Assembly (NCBI GenBank): GCA_902772635.1
Contig: CACYBK010000103.1
Coordinates: 1-42,008, forward strand
Direction: 5' to 3'
DNA from: an uncultured Lachnospiraceae bacterium
Lineage (GTDB): Bacteria; Bacillota; Clostridia; Lachnospirales; Lachnospiraceae
Length of the DNA stretch: 42,008 bases
Program-made: the position numbers and the translations under genes
Notes under the pieces: model-generated
Told to the model about the DNA's origin: nothing
Seen by the model: the letters and a program-made list of their open reading frames with translations, nothing else
Databases searched by the model: none
In this document: in pieces, positions 1 to 7,478 of the stretch
How positions within the stretch are numbered: the first letter of the stretch is position 1
Layout of the letters: every line of letters begins with the position of its first letter

Positions 1-115
1 TCTCACCTTCAACTGACGGAGGCAAAGGTCAGAAAAGAAATCGACCAACTTCGTCTCCGAGTGTAAAAAGTGGAGAGTTTAGGATAAAGATCAGAGACCC
101 GGCGCGGATGATGAA

Positions 116-496
116 ATGTGGGCGGCAATCAGGGAGTGCCCTCATTTCTATGATCAGCTGGAGCTGATGCCGGGGGCAAAGGCAATGTTTGACGCTGTTT
201 ATTCGAAGTATGGCGACAAATGCGAGATACTGACCGGAATCCCCAAGCCGAGGCGAGGGATAGTTAATGCTACGCCGGATAAAAAGCTTTGGGTGAAAAG
301 GCTGCTGTCCGGGGATATAGTCGTAAATATAGTATTCCGTGAAGAAAAGCCCAAGTTCTGCACAGGAAAGAATTGTATCCTTATCGACGATATGGAGAAA
401 AATATCAAAGAATGGAACGGGATGGGCGGCACCGGTATCCTCAATGTGAATGCCAAAGATACAATGAACAGGCTGAAGGAACTGGGGATTTTGTGA
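116..496 (+). pseudogene. N-terminally truncated HAD-family 5'-nucleotidase-like protein
   Basis: The 126-residue reading frame resembles the cytosolic 5'(3')-deoxyribonucleotidase (NT5C-like) branch of the HAD superfamily. Seen: a middle region with EILTGIPKP (HAD motif II area, Thr), a lysine-containing stretch, and ILIDDMEKNIKEW near residues 88-100, which is the acidic motif III/IV. The nucleophile motif I (DxDxT/V), which should lie about 40-60 residues upstream of residue 1, is absent. The same frame upstream is closed by a TAG at about 80-82 and a TGA at 14-16, and no good ribosome binding site precedes the ATG at 116. Without the nucleophile Asp the product should not be a phosphatase. 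I infer a decayed gene, or one with a frameshift near position 80. The end is firm because the TGA follows a natural C-terminus (KELGIL). Confidence 0.55.
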
Positions 497-521
497 TCGT
501 TGGAAAGAGACATGGCTCATT

Positions 522-1997
522 TTAAAATTCGAGAGTGTCGATCTTACCGGTCAGAACACGGAGCTTTTCTATCAAGCTTTCTATTCTTCTTTGGTCCGCT
601 TCGCTGATCCGGGGTTTTTGATGGAGCTTTCGTATTATCCTGATATAGCTCAACACCATGGCTTTGTCCGTGACCTCACTTATCCTTTTTTCATTTTCAG
701 TATCAAGATAATATTTCAGAAAGCAGAGAAAAAACTTTTTTGCAGTCTCATAGGAAAATCCCATGTAGTTTGAAACCACGCTTTGGTCGACCTCACCGCG
801 GGCAACATAGGTAGAAAAGAGATCTGCTATCTCGATGATCGGATGGCCTTTTGATAGCATGTCCATATCGATGAGGAGGGGCTCACCTTTTTGCATGAAC
901 ACATTTCCGGTATGGAAGTCGCCGTGTATGAGGGTAGCCGCCTTTGGAAGGGAATTCAGAAGTGTCAGGCATTTCGAAGAGACTGCCTCGTCATCCTGAG
1001 CCACTCCCTCCGATATATATTCTTTTATCCTTTCATGGGCATCCGGGAAGAAGTCGTCATCTTCAACATTAATACTATGTATCTGATGCGCGAGGGAAGC
1101 CATCGTTTTGGCATAATTATCCATCTGCCCCGGTGCTTTTTTGATCAATCCTGAGACGGTATCCGAATCCATCAGCTCATACATGGCTCCGTAGCGATTT
1201 CCAACAGATACTATGCCAAAAGAGATAGCGGTTGGGATTCCAAGTACAAAGGCCCTGCGGCTTAATGCTATCTCCCGCTCTATGTCCGAGTAGGTGTTGT
1301 TGTCGTTATAAACCTTGATGACAAGCTCATCATTATATCGGTAAACTTCGCCCTTGGCTCCGTATCCCAATCGCCTGCAGCCATCGATTGAGACCTCCGT
1401 GTACTTTTTGTACTTGGCCTTTTCCGGATTGAAGGTTCCCGGCCAGATGGAGTTGATGTGCTTGATATATTCTTTGAAGGCGCCGGTCTTGTTCAGATTA
1501 AGCTCGATAGTCTCAGCGATGGTGCGATAGTACCAGCACTGCTTCATCGGGTCATGCATCCGCAATAAGTCCCAGAGCTTTTCACCTTTTTCGGAATAAA
1601 GTCCGGCAAGAGACCTGATGTTTGAGAGCTTGTCCGCAAGCCACAGCATTTCCACGTCTATATCCTTACAGCTTTTAAGTTTCGCAATGGATCCTTCCTT
1701 GCGCTTTACCCAGGTCTTTTCACGATCCTCTCCGGGATACTTGTCCTCGGATTCCGAGGAAACAAAATAAGCCACTCTCTTCCCGAATCGCTTTTCGATC
1801 TCCTCCAATGTTCCGTCGGTATCCTCAACCACGTCATGAAGGATGCCCGCGGCGATAAGCTCCTGATCCTCGGTTATGGTGGAAAGGATCTGGGCCACTT
1901 CCAGTGGATGCAGAATATAAGGGGTGTCGGTAAACTTACGGGTTTTCCCCTGATGTAAAATGGTGGCGTATATTATCGCTTCTTCAATAATGTTCAT
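522..1997 (-). CDS. SpoT-like HD domain fused to an aminoglycoside-phosphotransferase-like kinase
   Basis: Two domains are visible in 491 residues. Residues 1-150 are a RelA/SpoT-type HD hydrolase domain: His15, His30 (YILHP), the His54-Asp55 pair in ILHDVVEDT, and the usual spacing of (p)ppGpp hydrolases. No synthetase or TGS/ACT domains follow. Residues about 205-420 are a protein-kinase-like fold of the APH/choline kinase type, with a glycine-rich GYGAKGEVYR loop, a VIKVY lysine, Brenner motif HGDFHTGNV at 358-366 and metal motif IDMD near 377. The kinase half resembles the TIGR02172 family as I remember it. The substrate is unknown. A TTG lies one codon upstream, but the ATG at 1995-1997 (minus strand) is preferred. 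No strong ribosome binding site is visible. It lies 74 bases downstream of the diguanylate cyclase on the same strand and may be cotranscribed with it. Confidence 0.8.
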   Translation of the reverse strand: MNIIEEAIIYATILHQGKTRKFTDTPYILHPLEVAQILSTITEDQELIAAGILHDVVEDTDGTLEEIEKRFGKRVAYFVSSESEDKYPGEDREKTWVKRKEGSIAKLKSCKDIDVEMLWLADKLSNIRSLAGLYSEKGEKLWDLLRMHDPMKQCWYYRTIAETIELNLNKTGAFKEYIKHINSIWPGTFNPEKAKYKKYTEVSIDGCRRLGYGAKGEVYRYNDELVIKVYNDNNTYSDIEREIALSRRAFVLGIPTAISFGIVSVGNRYGAMYELMDSDTVSGLIKKAPGQMDNYAKTMASLAHQIHSINVEDDDFFPDAHERIKEYISEGVAQDDEAVSSKCLTLLNSLPKAATLIHGDFHTGNVFMQKGEPLLIDMDMLSKGHPIIEIADLFSTYVARGEVDQSVVSNYMGFSYETAKKFFLCFLKYYLDTENEKRISEVTDKAMVLSYIRIIRKLHQKPRISEADQRRIESLIEKLRVLTGKIDTLEF

Positions 1998-2040
1998 CAA
2001 TGTGATAGACCAGCCTTATCTATTCTTTTGTGCAGTCTGC

Positions 2041-2073
2041 AATGAGCCATTGACTCCGTCCCCGGGGCTCATT
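2041..2073 (-). repeat. Hairpin overlapping the end of the diguanylate cyclase gene
   Basis: An 8-bp perfect inverted repeat (AATGAGCC at 2041-2048 and GGCTCATT at 2066-2073) has a 17-base loop and spans the stop codon of the diguanylate cyclase. No U-run follows on the minus strand, so it is not a classical intrinsic terminator. It may be a processing or pausing hairpin between the two minus-strand genes. Confidence 0.35.
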
Positions 2074-3571
2074 ATCTCCTTCTCTCGATCCCGCGTTCTT
2101 TGTAAAACTTTTCCTTCTGGGTGTACATATCCGCGTCCGCGATATGCTCCAGGTCGTCCACACCGGCATCCGGCTTTTCCTTATGTGCGGCAAAACCGAC
2201 GGACATTGTGATCTCTTCGGTATAGACCCCGTGCCATTCTTTTGTTTTATTAAGGATCTCGTTTCGTAATGCGGCCGGATCCTTTGTGTACACTACGGCC
2301 ATAAACTCATCCCCGCCGGTCCGATAAACCTTTCCCTTGTTCCCGACGGAAAGCGCAAGGCAGTCTGCGGCGCCCTTGATAAGCTCATCCCCGGCCGCAT
2401 GTCCCTTTGTGTCATTGACGGTCTTCAGGCCGTTCACATCGATGGAGAAAATGACAAAATCCTCAGAAAGCTCACCATTGCGGTATTCCCTCAGGTCTTC
2501 ATCATAGCATCTTCGGTTAAAGAGCCTCGTCATCTCATCAGTCATTGAGATCCGGATCAGATGTTCTTCCCTTCGTTTTTCCGCATCCACATTCCGCGTT
2601 GTATAGATAACGATATTCGGGATCCCGTCCAAAGTGGAATCCACAGTGATGTACTGGGCTCTGAACCAGCCGGAGACAACATCGATAAAGTCGGCGCTTA
2701 TCAGTTTTTTGTGGGACAGTCGGGCGCGCACTGTCTTGATGTTTGTAAAGGCCAGGAATTCATCGAGCATATCCGGCATGACCTGTTTTTTGAGCCTCTG
2801 ATTCATCAGCGTATGGGTCTGCGCGGTCATATCAATGCCGTGCGTATGATGTTCGGGATCCCGGAGCGAGGTTTCGGTGCTGTTTACAAAATCGATCAGG
2901 TTCACATTATCATAGATCTCAGCCATGGAATCGAGGATATCCACCTTTTCCTCCACGGTTTTTTCCTGTTCCCCGATCAACTGATTCTGTTCCAGAAGGT
3001 TTTTGAAATATCCCAAGATAAGCTTTTCAATGATGAAGCCTGCGGCGAGCATAATGATATACTCGATGGTAAAGCCGCTTATCCTGTCCAGAAAATAATC
3101 CGATGCAGAAGCGTAGTTCGTATTCAACGCTGCCTTATAAGGGGCATTGATCCATTCTGCGATCCACATCAGAATGAAATTCTGGATGACCGCATAAATA
3201 TAGATATATTTATCGCAGAAGAGCAGGGAGAGAAGCGGTACCAGAAACCATGTGATATAGATGCTCACATGCGAACAGGACATATATAGAAGCACCAGAT
3301 TCAGCCCCGCAAGCACAAAGACACAGCTGAAGGTTGCGGTTGAATATTTTTTCAAAAGAAGAAGGTGAATCGCGGCCATTACCGCGACAAAGGCTGAGAT
3401 GCAGATGCAGGTAATATAACTGATATCCGGAAAGATACCTCCGAGGATCCCGGCCGCTATGGCCGGCCCTGCCAGAATGAAGAACCACAATACCTTATTC
3501 AGATAACCGTTTATTTTTGCACGGTTCTTGTTCAAAAAGGCTGTGTATTCCGGTGTAAGTTCATTTTCCAT
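2072..3571 (-). CDS. Membrane-bound diguanylate cyclase (GGDEF domain)
   Basis: A 499-residue protein expected to make cyclic di-GMP from two GTP. Seen: about six hydrophobic segments in residues 20-195 (a membrane sensor without a known extracellular domain), then a region near 225-335 resembling a divergent PAS domain, then a GGDEF domain at about 340-495 starting with the usual DEMTRLFNRR lead-in. The active site reads RTGGDEF at about residue 415, so catalytic residues are intact. I see no RxxD inhibitory site just upstream, so product feedback may be absent. There is no EAL or HD-GYP domain. The start is supported by an AAGGA ribosome binding site just upstream. An extended -10 promoter lies about 90 bases upstream. 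The signal sensed is unknown. The gene is divergent from a chemoreceptor gene. Confidence 0.9.
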   Translation of the reverse strand: MENELTPEYTAFLNKNRAKINGYLNKVLWFFILAGPAIAAGILGGIFPDISYITCICISAFVAVMAAIHLLLLKKYSTATFSCVFVLAGLNLVLLYMSCSHVSIYITWFLVPLLSLLFCDKYIYIYAVIQNFILMWIAEWINAPYKAALNTNYASASDYFLDRISGFTIEYIIMLAAGFIIEKLILGYFKNLLEQNQLIGEQEKTVEEKVDILDSMAEIYDNVNLIDFVNSTETSLRDPEHHTHGIDMTAQTHTLMNQRLKKQVMPDMLDEFLAFTNIKTVRARLSHKKLISADFIDVVSGWFRAQYITVDSTLDGIPNIVIYTTRNVDAEKRREEHLIRISMTDEMTRLFNRRCYDEDLREYRNGELSEDFVIFSIDVNGLKTVNDTKGHAAGDELIKGAADCLALSVGNKGKVYRTGGDEFMAVVYTKDPAALRNEILNKTKEWHGVYTEEITMSVGFAAHKEKPDAGVDDLEHIADADMYTQKEKFYKERGIERRR

Positions 3572-3657
3572 GTTCCTTCTCTTTTCTAATTGTTTTTTCT
3601 TATCTCCGCAATGCTTCAGTGATCTTTTGAAAGTCCCGCAGGAGACAAGCGCCCCTT

Positions 3658-3666
3658 ATTATAGCA
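3658..3666 (-). promoter_or_regulatory. Extended -10 promoter of the diguanylate cyclase gene
   Basis: Read on the minus strand the sequence is TGCTATAAT, a perfect TATAAT hexamer with a TGn extension. No good -35 is visible, which is acceptable for an extended -10 promoter. Transcription would start near 3651 and give a leader of about 80 bases containing an AAGGA ribosome binding site. Confidence 0.6.
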
Positions 3667-3850
3667 CAAGAGGTGTCATATTATTATTGATAAAAAAAAT
3701 AAAAAAATACAGGTTCCTGCAATGATTTTGCAAGGAAAAATCAGGATTTAAGGTATGCTCAGGTGAGTTCCTTGAAGAGGGCATAATGCATGTGAAGATG
3801 GAACTTGAAATGCATCCCTGTTAAGGACCTGACAGGGCAAAATAAAGTCG

Positions 3851-3880
3851 TTTACTCCGCTGTGAACCATGTGTTAAAAT
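3851..3880 (+). promoter_or_regulatory. Candidate promoter of the first chemoreceptor gene
   Basis: TTTACT (3851-3856), an 18-base spacer, then TGT-TAAAAT with TGn extension (-10 at 3875-3880). The predicted start lies near 3887, about 50 bases before the ATG. A ribosome binding site, AGGAG, sits at about 3928. The rest of the 3572-3938 divergent intergenic region holds an A/T-rich stretch, a small hairpin near 3716-3735 and the inverted repeat listed separately; I see no gene in it. Confidence 0.45.
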
Positions 3881-3897
3881 CGTTTCCGTAGCGGAGT
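3854..3897. repeat. 8-bp inverted repeat straddling the chemoreceptor promoter
   Basis: ACTCCGCT at 3854-3861 and AGCGGAGT at 3890-3897 are perfect inverted arms with 28 bases between them. They bracket the predicted -10 element. This could be an operator for a dimeric regulator, or an RNA hairpin if transcription starts farther upstream. A second small hairpin (GGGGT/ACCCC, 3901-3915) follows. Confidence 0.45.
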
Positions 3898-3938
3898 TTT
3901 GGGGTTGAATACCCCGATCGTTCATTAGGAGTGAAGTT

Positions 3939-5447
3939 ATGTCAGGAATGAAGGAAGACAAATACAAGTACGCAAACAAAGACAACAGGATCATCAGAAA
4001 CAACAAGGCACTTCTCATAGGCTTTGCCATGTTTGTGATATTTCTGGTGATAGCATCAATAAGCGGAGTTTCCAACGGCAGGGTTTCTATGATGGGCGTT
4101 GTGGTGGTCTCGGTTGTCGCGGTCGGCGGGTTTATCGTAATGATAATCCTCACTATGCGAAACCTCACCAAAACGATCGGCATGAAATATTCTGTTTTCT
4201 ATCTTTGGGCGCTGCTTTTTGTCGGGCAGTTTTTCATACGGATGGATTTCGTAATGGTCTTTGCCCTGTTCCCTATAGTGGGATATGTCGCATACCTTGA
4301 GTCCAAGGTAACCCTGATGGCTTCCGTTGGTGTGGTTGCCATATCTGCATTATCCCTGATCATAGGCATATTTATGGCTGGCAGCATTGTGGATGTATTC
4401 AGCGAGGTGCTCATGCTTATCTCGGTAGCTCTGGTATCTCTTTCAGCCGTCCTTATGACCAATATGCTTTCAAACTACATGTCCGACACCGTGGGCTCTC
4501 TTGAGGAGCAAAAGGATGAAGTTCACAACATGATGCAGGATGTGCTTTCCGTGGCAGGCGAGGTCAGGCAGGGAACCTCGGATGTTATGGAGATCGTGGA
4601 CAAGCTTACCGATTCGACTCATGTGGTGACAGGAGCTGTCCGGGAGATCAGCGCGGGCAACCTTAATACAGCTGAGAACATTCAGAATCAGACCGAGATG
4701 ACCCAGAATATCCAGACCTCTATCGACAATATCCTCAATATGGCGAAGGAGATGGTGGATGTAGCCCGTGACTCCGAGGAGGTGGACGAGAATTCCCTCA
4801 AAATTGTGGAGCACTTGAAGTCACAATCCGAGATAATCAGTGATACAAATGCGGCCGTGGCTTCCACCATGAAGAACTTGCAGGAAAAGGCAAGCTCTGT
4901 AAAGGGCATCGTGGATACCATCCTTTCAATATCAAATCAGACCAACCTCCTCGCACTCAATGCCTCGATCGAATCTGCACGTGCAGGCGAGGCAGGCCGC
5001 GGCTTTGCGGTAGTCGCGGATGAGATCAGGGATCTTGCGGAAAAGACAAAGACAGAGACTGAGAATATCGCATCAGTCCTTGATGAGCTTTCACAAAATG
5101 CAGAGGCAGCAGCCCGTGCTGTGGATTCCTCAGTTGAAGCAACGACAGCTGAAGAGAAGCTTATAGATGACGCTTCTGAAAGCTTTAATGAGATCAACAA
5201 GGATATCAAGATCCTTACCAAGGACATACACGAGATCGATCAAATGCTTCACGATCTGGCAAATGAAAACAACAGGATAGTTGAGGCTATTACCCAGCTT
5301 TCCGCCACATCTGAGGAGGTTTCCGCATCCTCCACCCAGGCGGAGAGCGTGAGCAATGAGAACCTTGAGAATGCGGACAGTGCAAGGAACCACCTCAATC
5401 AGGTCATCGAGGTTTCCACAAAGCTTGATAAGTATACTATGCAATGA
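3939..5447 (+). CDS. Methyl-accepting chemotaxis protein with multi-helix membrane sensor
   Basis: A 502-residue chemoreceptor. The N-terminal 170 residues hold about six hydrophobic helices with only short loops, so there is no Cache or four-helix-bundle ligand domain and the signal may be sensed in the membrane. I see no HAMP domain. Residues about 190-500 form the long antiparallel coiled coil of the MCP signalling domain. The hairpin tip is near residue 330-350 and has the highly conserved [12 protein letters not shown] and [12 protein letters not shown] segments that bind CheA and CheW. The start is supported by an AGGAG site 6-7 bases before the ATG. It is a monocistronic unit between the divergent diguanylate cyclase gene and the cobalamin leader. 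The ligand cannot be predicted. Confidence 0.93.
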   Translation: MSGMKEDKYKYANKDNRIIRNNKALLIGFAMFVIFLVIASISGVSNGRVSMMGVVVVSVVAVGGFIVMIILTMRNLTKTIGMKYSVFYLWALLFVGQFFIRMDFVMVFALFPIVGYVAYLESKVTLMASVGVVAISALSLIIGIFMAGSIVDVFSEVLMLISVALVSLSAVLMTNMLSNYMSDTVGSLEEQKDEVHNMMQDVLSVAGEVRQGTSDVMEIVDKLTDSTHVVTGAVREISAGNLNTAENIQNQTEMTQNIQTSIDNILNMAKEMVDVARDSEEVDENSLKIVEHLKSQSEIISDTNAAVASTMKNLQEKASSVKGIVDTILSISNQTNLLALNASIESARAGEAGRGFAVVADEIRDLAEKTKTETENIASVLDELSQNAEAAARAVDSSVEATTAEEKLIDDASESFNEINKDIKILTKDIHEIDQMLHDLANENNRIVEAITQLSATSEEVSASSTQAESVSNENLENADSARNHLNQVIEVSTKLDKYTMQ

Positions 5448-5455
5448 AGGCAGCC

Positions 5456-5484
5456 TTGACATAAATATGTCCCTGTGTTAGGTT
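5456..5484 (+). promoter_or_regulatory. Candidate promoter for the cobalamin operon
   Basis: A perfect TTGACA at 5456-5461 is followed after 17 bases by TAGGTT at 5479-5484, a weak -10. The start would be near 5491, shortly before the riboswitch. A TAATAT at about 5498 is an alternative -10 without a matching -35. The TTGACA lies in a small palindrome (GACATA-AA-TATGTC). Confidence 0.35.
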
Positions 5485-5511
5485 CTTTCGGTAAAAAATA
5501 ATATCAGAGGG

Positions 5512-5700
5512 TATAGGTGTCCGCTGCGAAGAGCAGGTCTTTTCGTGGGCGGGTGAAAAGGGAAGCCGGTGAGAATCCGGCGCGAAGCCGTCACTGTGTC
5601 AGGGAGTCCGTCCCATATATCACTGCGTTGCGACGCGGGAAGAGGGAAGAGGACGTTGATCGAAGCCAGGAGACCTGCCGTACCCGGGGATTTTTGAAGC
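5512..5700 (+). promoter_or_regulatory. Cobalamin riboswitch
   Basis: The leader carries the hallmarks of the AdoCbl-type cobalamin aptamer: GGTGTCC near 5516, GGGTGAAAAGGGAAGCCGG in the core, GGTGAGAATCCGGCGC after it, the GAAGCCGTCACTG box near 5583-5596, and CCAGGAGACCTGCCG near the 3' end. GCAGGTCT at 5533-5540 pairs perfectly with AGACCTGC at 5671-5678 as a closing stem. An intrinsic terminator follows at 5744-5773, so ligand binding most likely promotes premature termination and lowers expression of the downstream cobalamin genes when cobalamin is plentiful. The exact 5' edge is approximate. Confidence 0.93.
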
Positions 5701-5743
5701 CGCGGAGCTTCGGCTTTATTGATCATGATATGGACTAAAAAAT

Positions 5744-5773
5744 GAAGCCGTCTTTTGAGACGGTCTTCTTTTG
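5744..5773 (+). terminator. Intrinsic terminator (riboswitch attenuator)
   Basis: GAAG-CCGTCT-TTTG-AGACGG-T-CTTC forms a strong stem of about 10 pairs with a four-base loop and one bulged T, then TTTT. It lies between the cobalamin aptamer and the cbiK start, as expected of the expression platform. A second short hairpin (AGCCG...CGGCT, about 5698-5715) sits just upstream and might belong to the switching structure. Confidence 0.7.
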
Positions 5774-5855
5774 CGTTTCATTTCAAAGGCGGATTCTGCC
5801 CAATTCCCGGAACATATTACCTTCCCTCTCTGATAAAAAAAGAAGGAGCAGGTAA

Positions 5856-7478
5856 ATGATGAAAAGAAGATTTTTTGCAAGTGTACTTTCTGCAGCGCTT
5901 GTATTTGGAGCTGTTGCTTTATTTACGGGCTGCGGAAAGGAGCAGGGCGCATCAGCGGAAAACGGAGTAAATGCAGCAGCCGGCAAGGAAGCCGTGGCAA
6001 AGGAAAACGCAACTGCTGCTGACAAGGAGGCCGCTGACAAGGTCGCAAAGCTTATTGACAAAATCTATGTCCAGAAAAAGACAGCTACGACCGAGGCTGA
6101 CTGTAAAGCCGCCAAAGCAGCCTGGGACGCGCTTACCGATACGCAGAAGGAACTCGTTGAGGGAGAGTTCGCTGATCCCGATTATTTTGGAAGGGACACG
6201 GGTGACGTGTCGAAGGATGATCCCTTAAACAGTGACAAGAATTGTGAGAAGGAGATCCTCGTTGTCTCCTTTGGAACCTCCTTTAATGACAGCAGGGTAA
6301 ATGATATTGGAGGGATTGAAAAAGCTATCACAGCAGCATTTCCCGATCATACGGTCCGTCGAGCATTTACTTCGCAGATCATAATAAATCACATCCTCGC
6401 CCGTGACGGTGAAAAAATAGACAATATGGAAGAGGCTCTTGAAAGGGCGAAAAAGAGCGGTGTGAAGGAGCTTATCGTCCAACCTACCCATCTCATGAAC
6501 GGAGCGGAATATGACGAGCTGAAAGAGACTCTCGAAGGATATAAAGACAGTTTTGAGACGATCAAGATCGCAAGTCCTCTTCTTGGCGCGGACAGTACTG
6601 AAGAAAATTCCGGTCAAAAAGACAAGACAGCCGTAGCAAAGGCAGTCGTTGCCGATACGCTTGGGGCCGAAGGGCTGGAGAGCCTCAAAGAGGCGCAGGA
6701 GCAGAAGAAAGCATTTGTCTTTGTAGGACATGGAACGAGCCATGCCGCAAAGGCAGCTTATTCATCAATGCAGAAAGTAATGGATGAACTCGGCTACAGC
6801 AATGTCTTCATCGGAACAGTAGAAGGCGAGCCGGAGGAAACATCCTGTGAAAATATAATAAAGACCGCAAAGGAAAAGGGCTATGAAGCAGTAGTAATGC
6901 GCCCGCTCATGGTCGTTGCCGGAGATCACGCAAACAATGATATTGCCGGAGATGATGAGGACTCCTGGTTTTCAAGCTTCAGAAAAGCCGGTATTGAAAG
7001 TCTCTCATGTGTGCTTAACGGGCTTGGAAGCATCTCTGATATTCAGGCGATCTATGTAGAGCATACAGGGGAAGCCGCAGGGCTTTCTCCCAAAAAAAGT
7101 GATGCGGCGGCAGATACCCTTTCCGCCGGTGAATACAAAGCAAGTTTTAAAACAGATTCCTCAATGTTTCGTGTAAATGAAGCTGACAACGGGCTTGGAG
7201 TCTTGACAGTAAAGAGCGACGGGAGTATGTCGATAAAGGTCAACCTCGCATCAAAAAATATAATAAATCTCTATGCCGGAAAGGCTTCTGATGCAGAAAA
7301 TGATAAGGCAAACCGGATAGATCCGATTGATTCTTCAGTGACTTATCCGGATGGAACGAAGGAAGAAGTATATGCATTTGAGATCCCGGTTCCTTCCCTC
7401 GACACGGATTTTGATGTCGCGATCCTTGGAACCAAGGGCAAATGGTATGATCACGTATGTTCAGTAAAGCTCTCCTGA
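5856..7478 (+). CDS. cbiK: Lipoprotein sirohydrochlorin cobaltochelatase with C-terminal accessory domain
   Basis: This 540-residue protein inserts Co2+ into sirohydrochlorin in the CbiK family, the first committed step of anaerobic corrin synthesis. Seen in order: a lipoprotein signal with Cys26 (FTGC); an Ala/Lys-rich linker and a helical spacer (about 45-120); the chelatase domain (about 130-415) starting with EILVVSFGTS, with the metal-site histidines probably His212 in PTHLMNG and His292 in FVGHGTSH; and a C-terminal domain from about residue 422 with EIPVPSLDTDF. CbiK of Salmonella is about 264 residues and cytoplasmic, so this form is doubled in size and extracytoplasmic. A periplasmic CbiK is known in Desulfovibrio vulgaris. 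It is first after the riboswitch, with ribosome binding site AAGGAG 9 bases before the ATG (ATG-ATG pair). Its last 22 bases overlap the binding-protein gene, which has a similar accessory domain. Confidence 0.92.
   Translation: MMKRRFFASVLSAALVFGAVALFTGCGKEQGASAENGVNAAAGKEAVAKENATAADKEAADKVAKLIDKIYVQKKTATTEADCKAAKAAWDALTDTQKELVEGEFADPDYFGRDTGDVSKDDPLNSDKNCEKEILVVSFGTSFNDSRVNDIGGIEKAITAAFPDHTVRRAFTSQIIINHILARDGEKIDNMEEALERAKKSGVKELIVQPTHLMNGAEYDELKETLEGYKDSFETIKIASPLLGADSTEENSGQKDKTAVAKAVVADTLGAEGLESLKEAQEQKKAFVFVGHGTSHAAKAAYSSMQKVMDELGYSNVFIGTVEGEPEETSCENIIKTAKEKGYEAVVMRPLMVVAGDHANNDIAGDDEDSWFSSFRKAGIESLSCVLNGLGSISDIQAIYVEHTGEAAGLSPKKSDAAADTLSAGEYKASFKTDSSMFRVNEADNGLGVLTVKSDGSMSIKVNLASKNIINLYAGKASDAENDKANRIDPIDSSVTYPDGTKEEVYAFEIPVPSLDTDFDVAILGTKGKWYDHVCSVKLS

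Noticed and set aside
1-66. A frame running in from the left edge to a TAA, coding about 21 residues with a coiled-coil look (LTEAKVRKEIDQ).
   Set aside because: It could be the tail of an upstream gene, but 21 residues without a motif cannot support a call.
2561-3289. A 242-codon open frame on the plus strand.
   Set aside because: It lies wholly opposite the diguanylate cyclase, which has full-length family motifs; no ribosome binding site or family pattern.
3822-3900. A resemblance to a cyclic-di-GMP (GEMM-I) riboswitch: ACAGGGCAAA near 3832 next to a diguanylate cyclase and chemoreceptor.
   Set aside because: The second conserved box (GGGACGCAAAGCC) and the tetraloop stem are absent, so only a short chance match remains.
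5517-5738. A 73-codon open frame across the cobalamin leader.
   Set aside because: It coincides with the conserved riboswitch structure and has no protein pattern.
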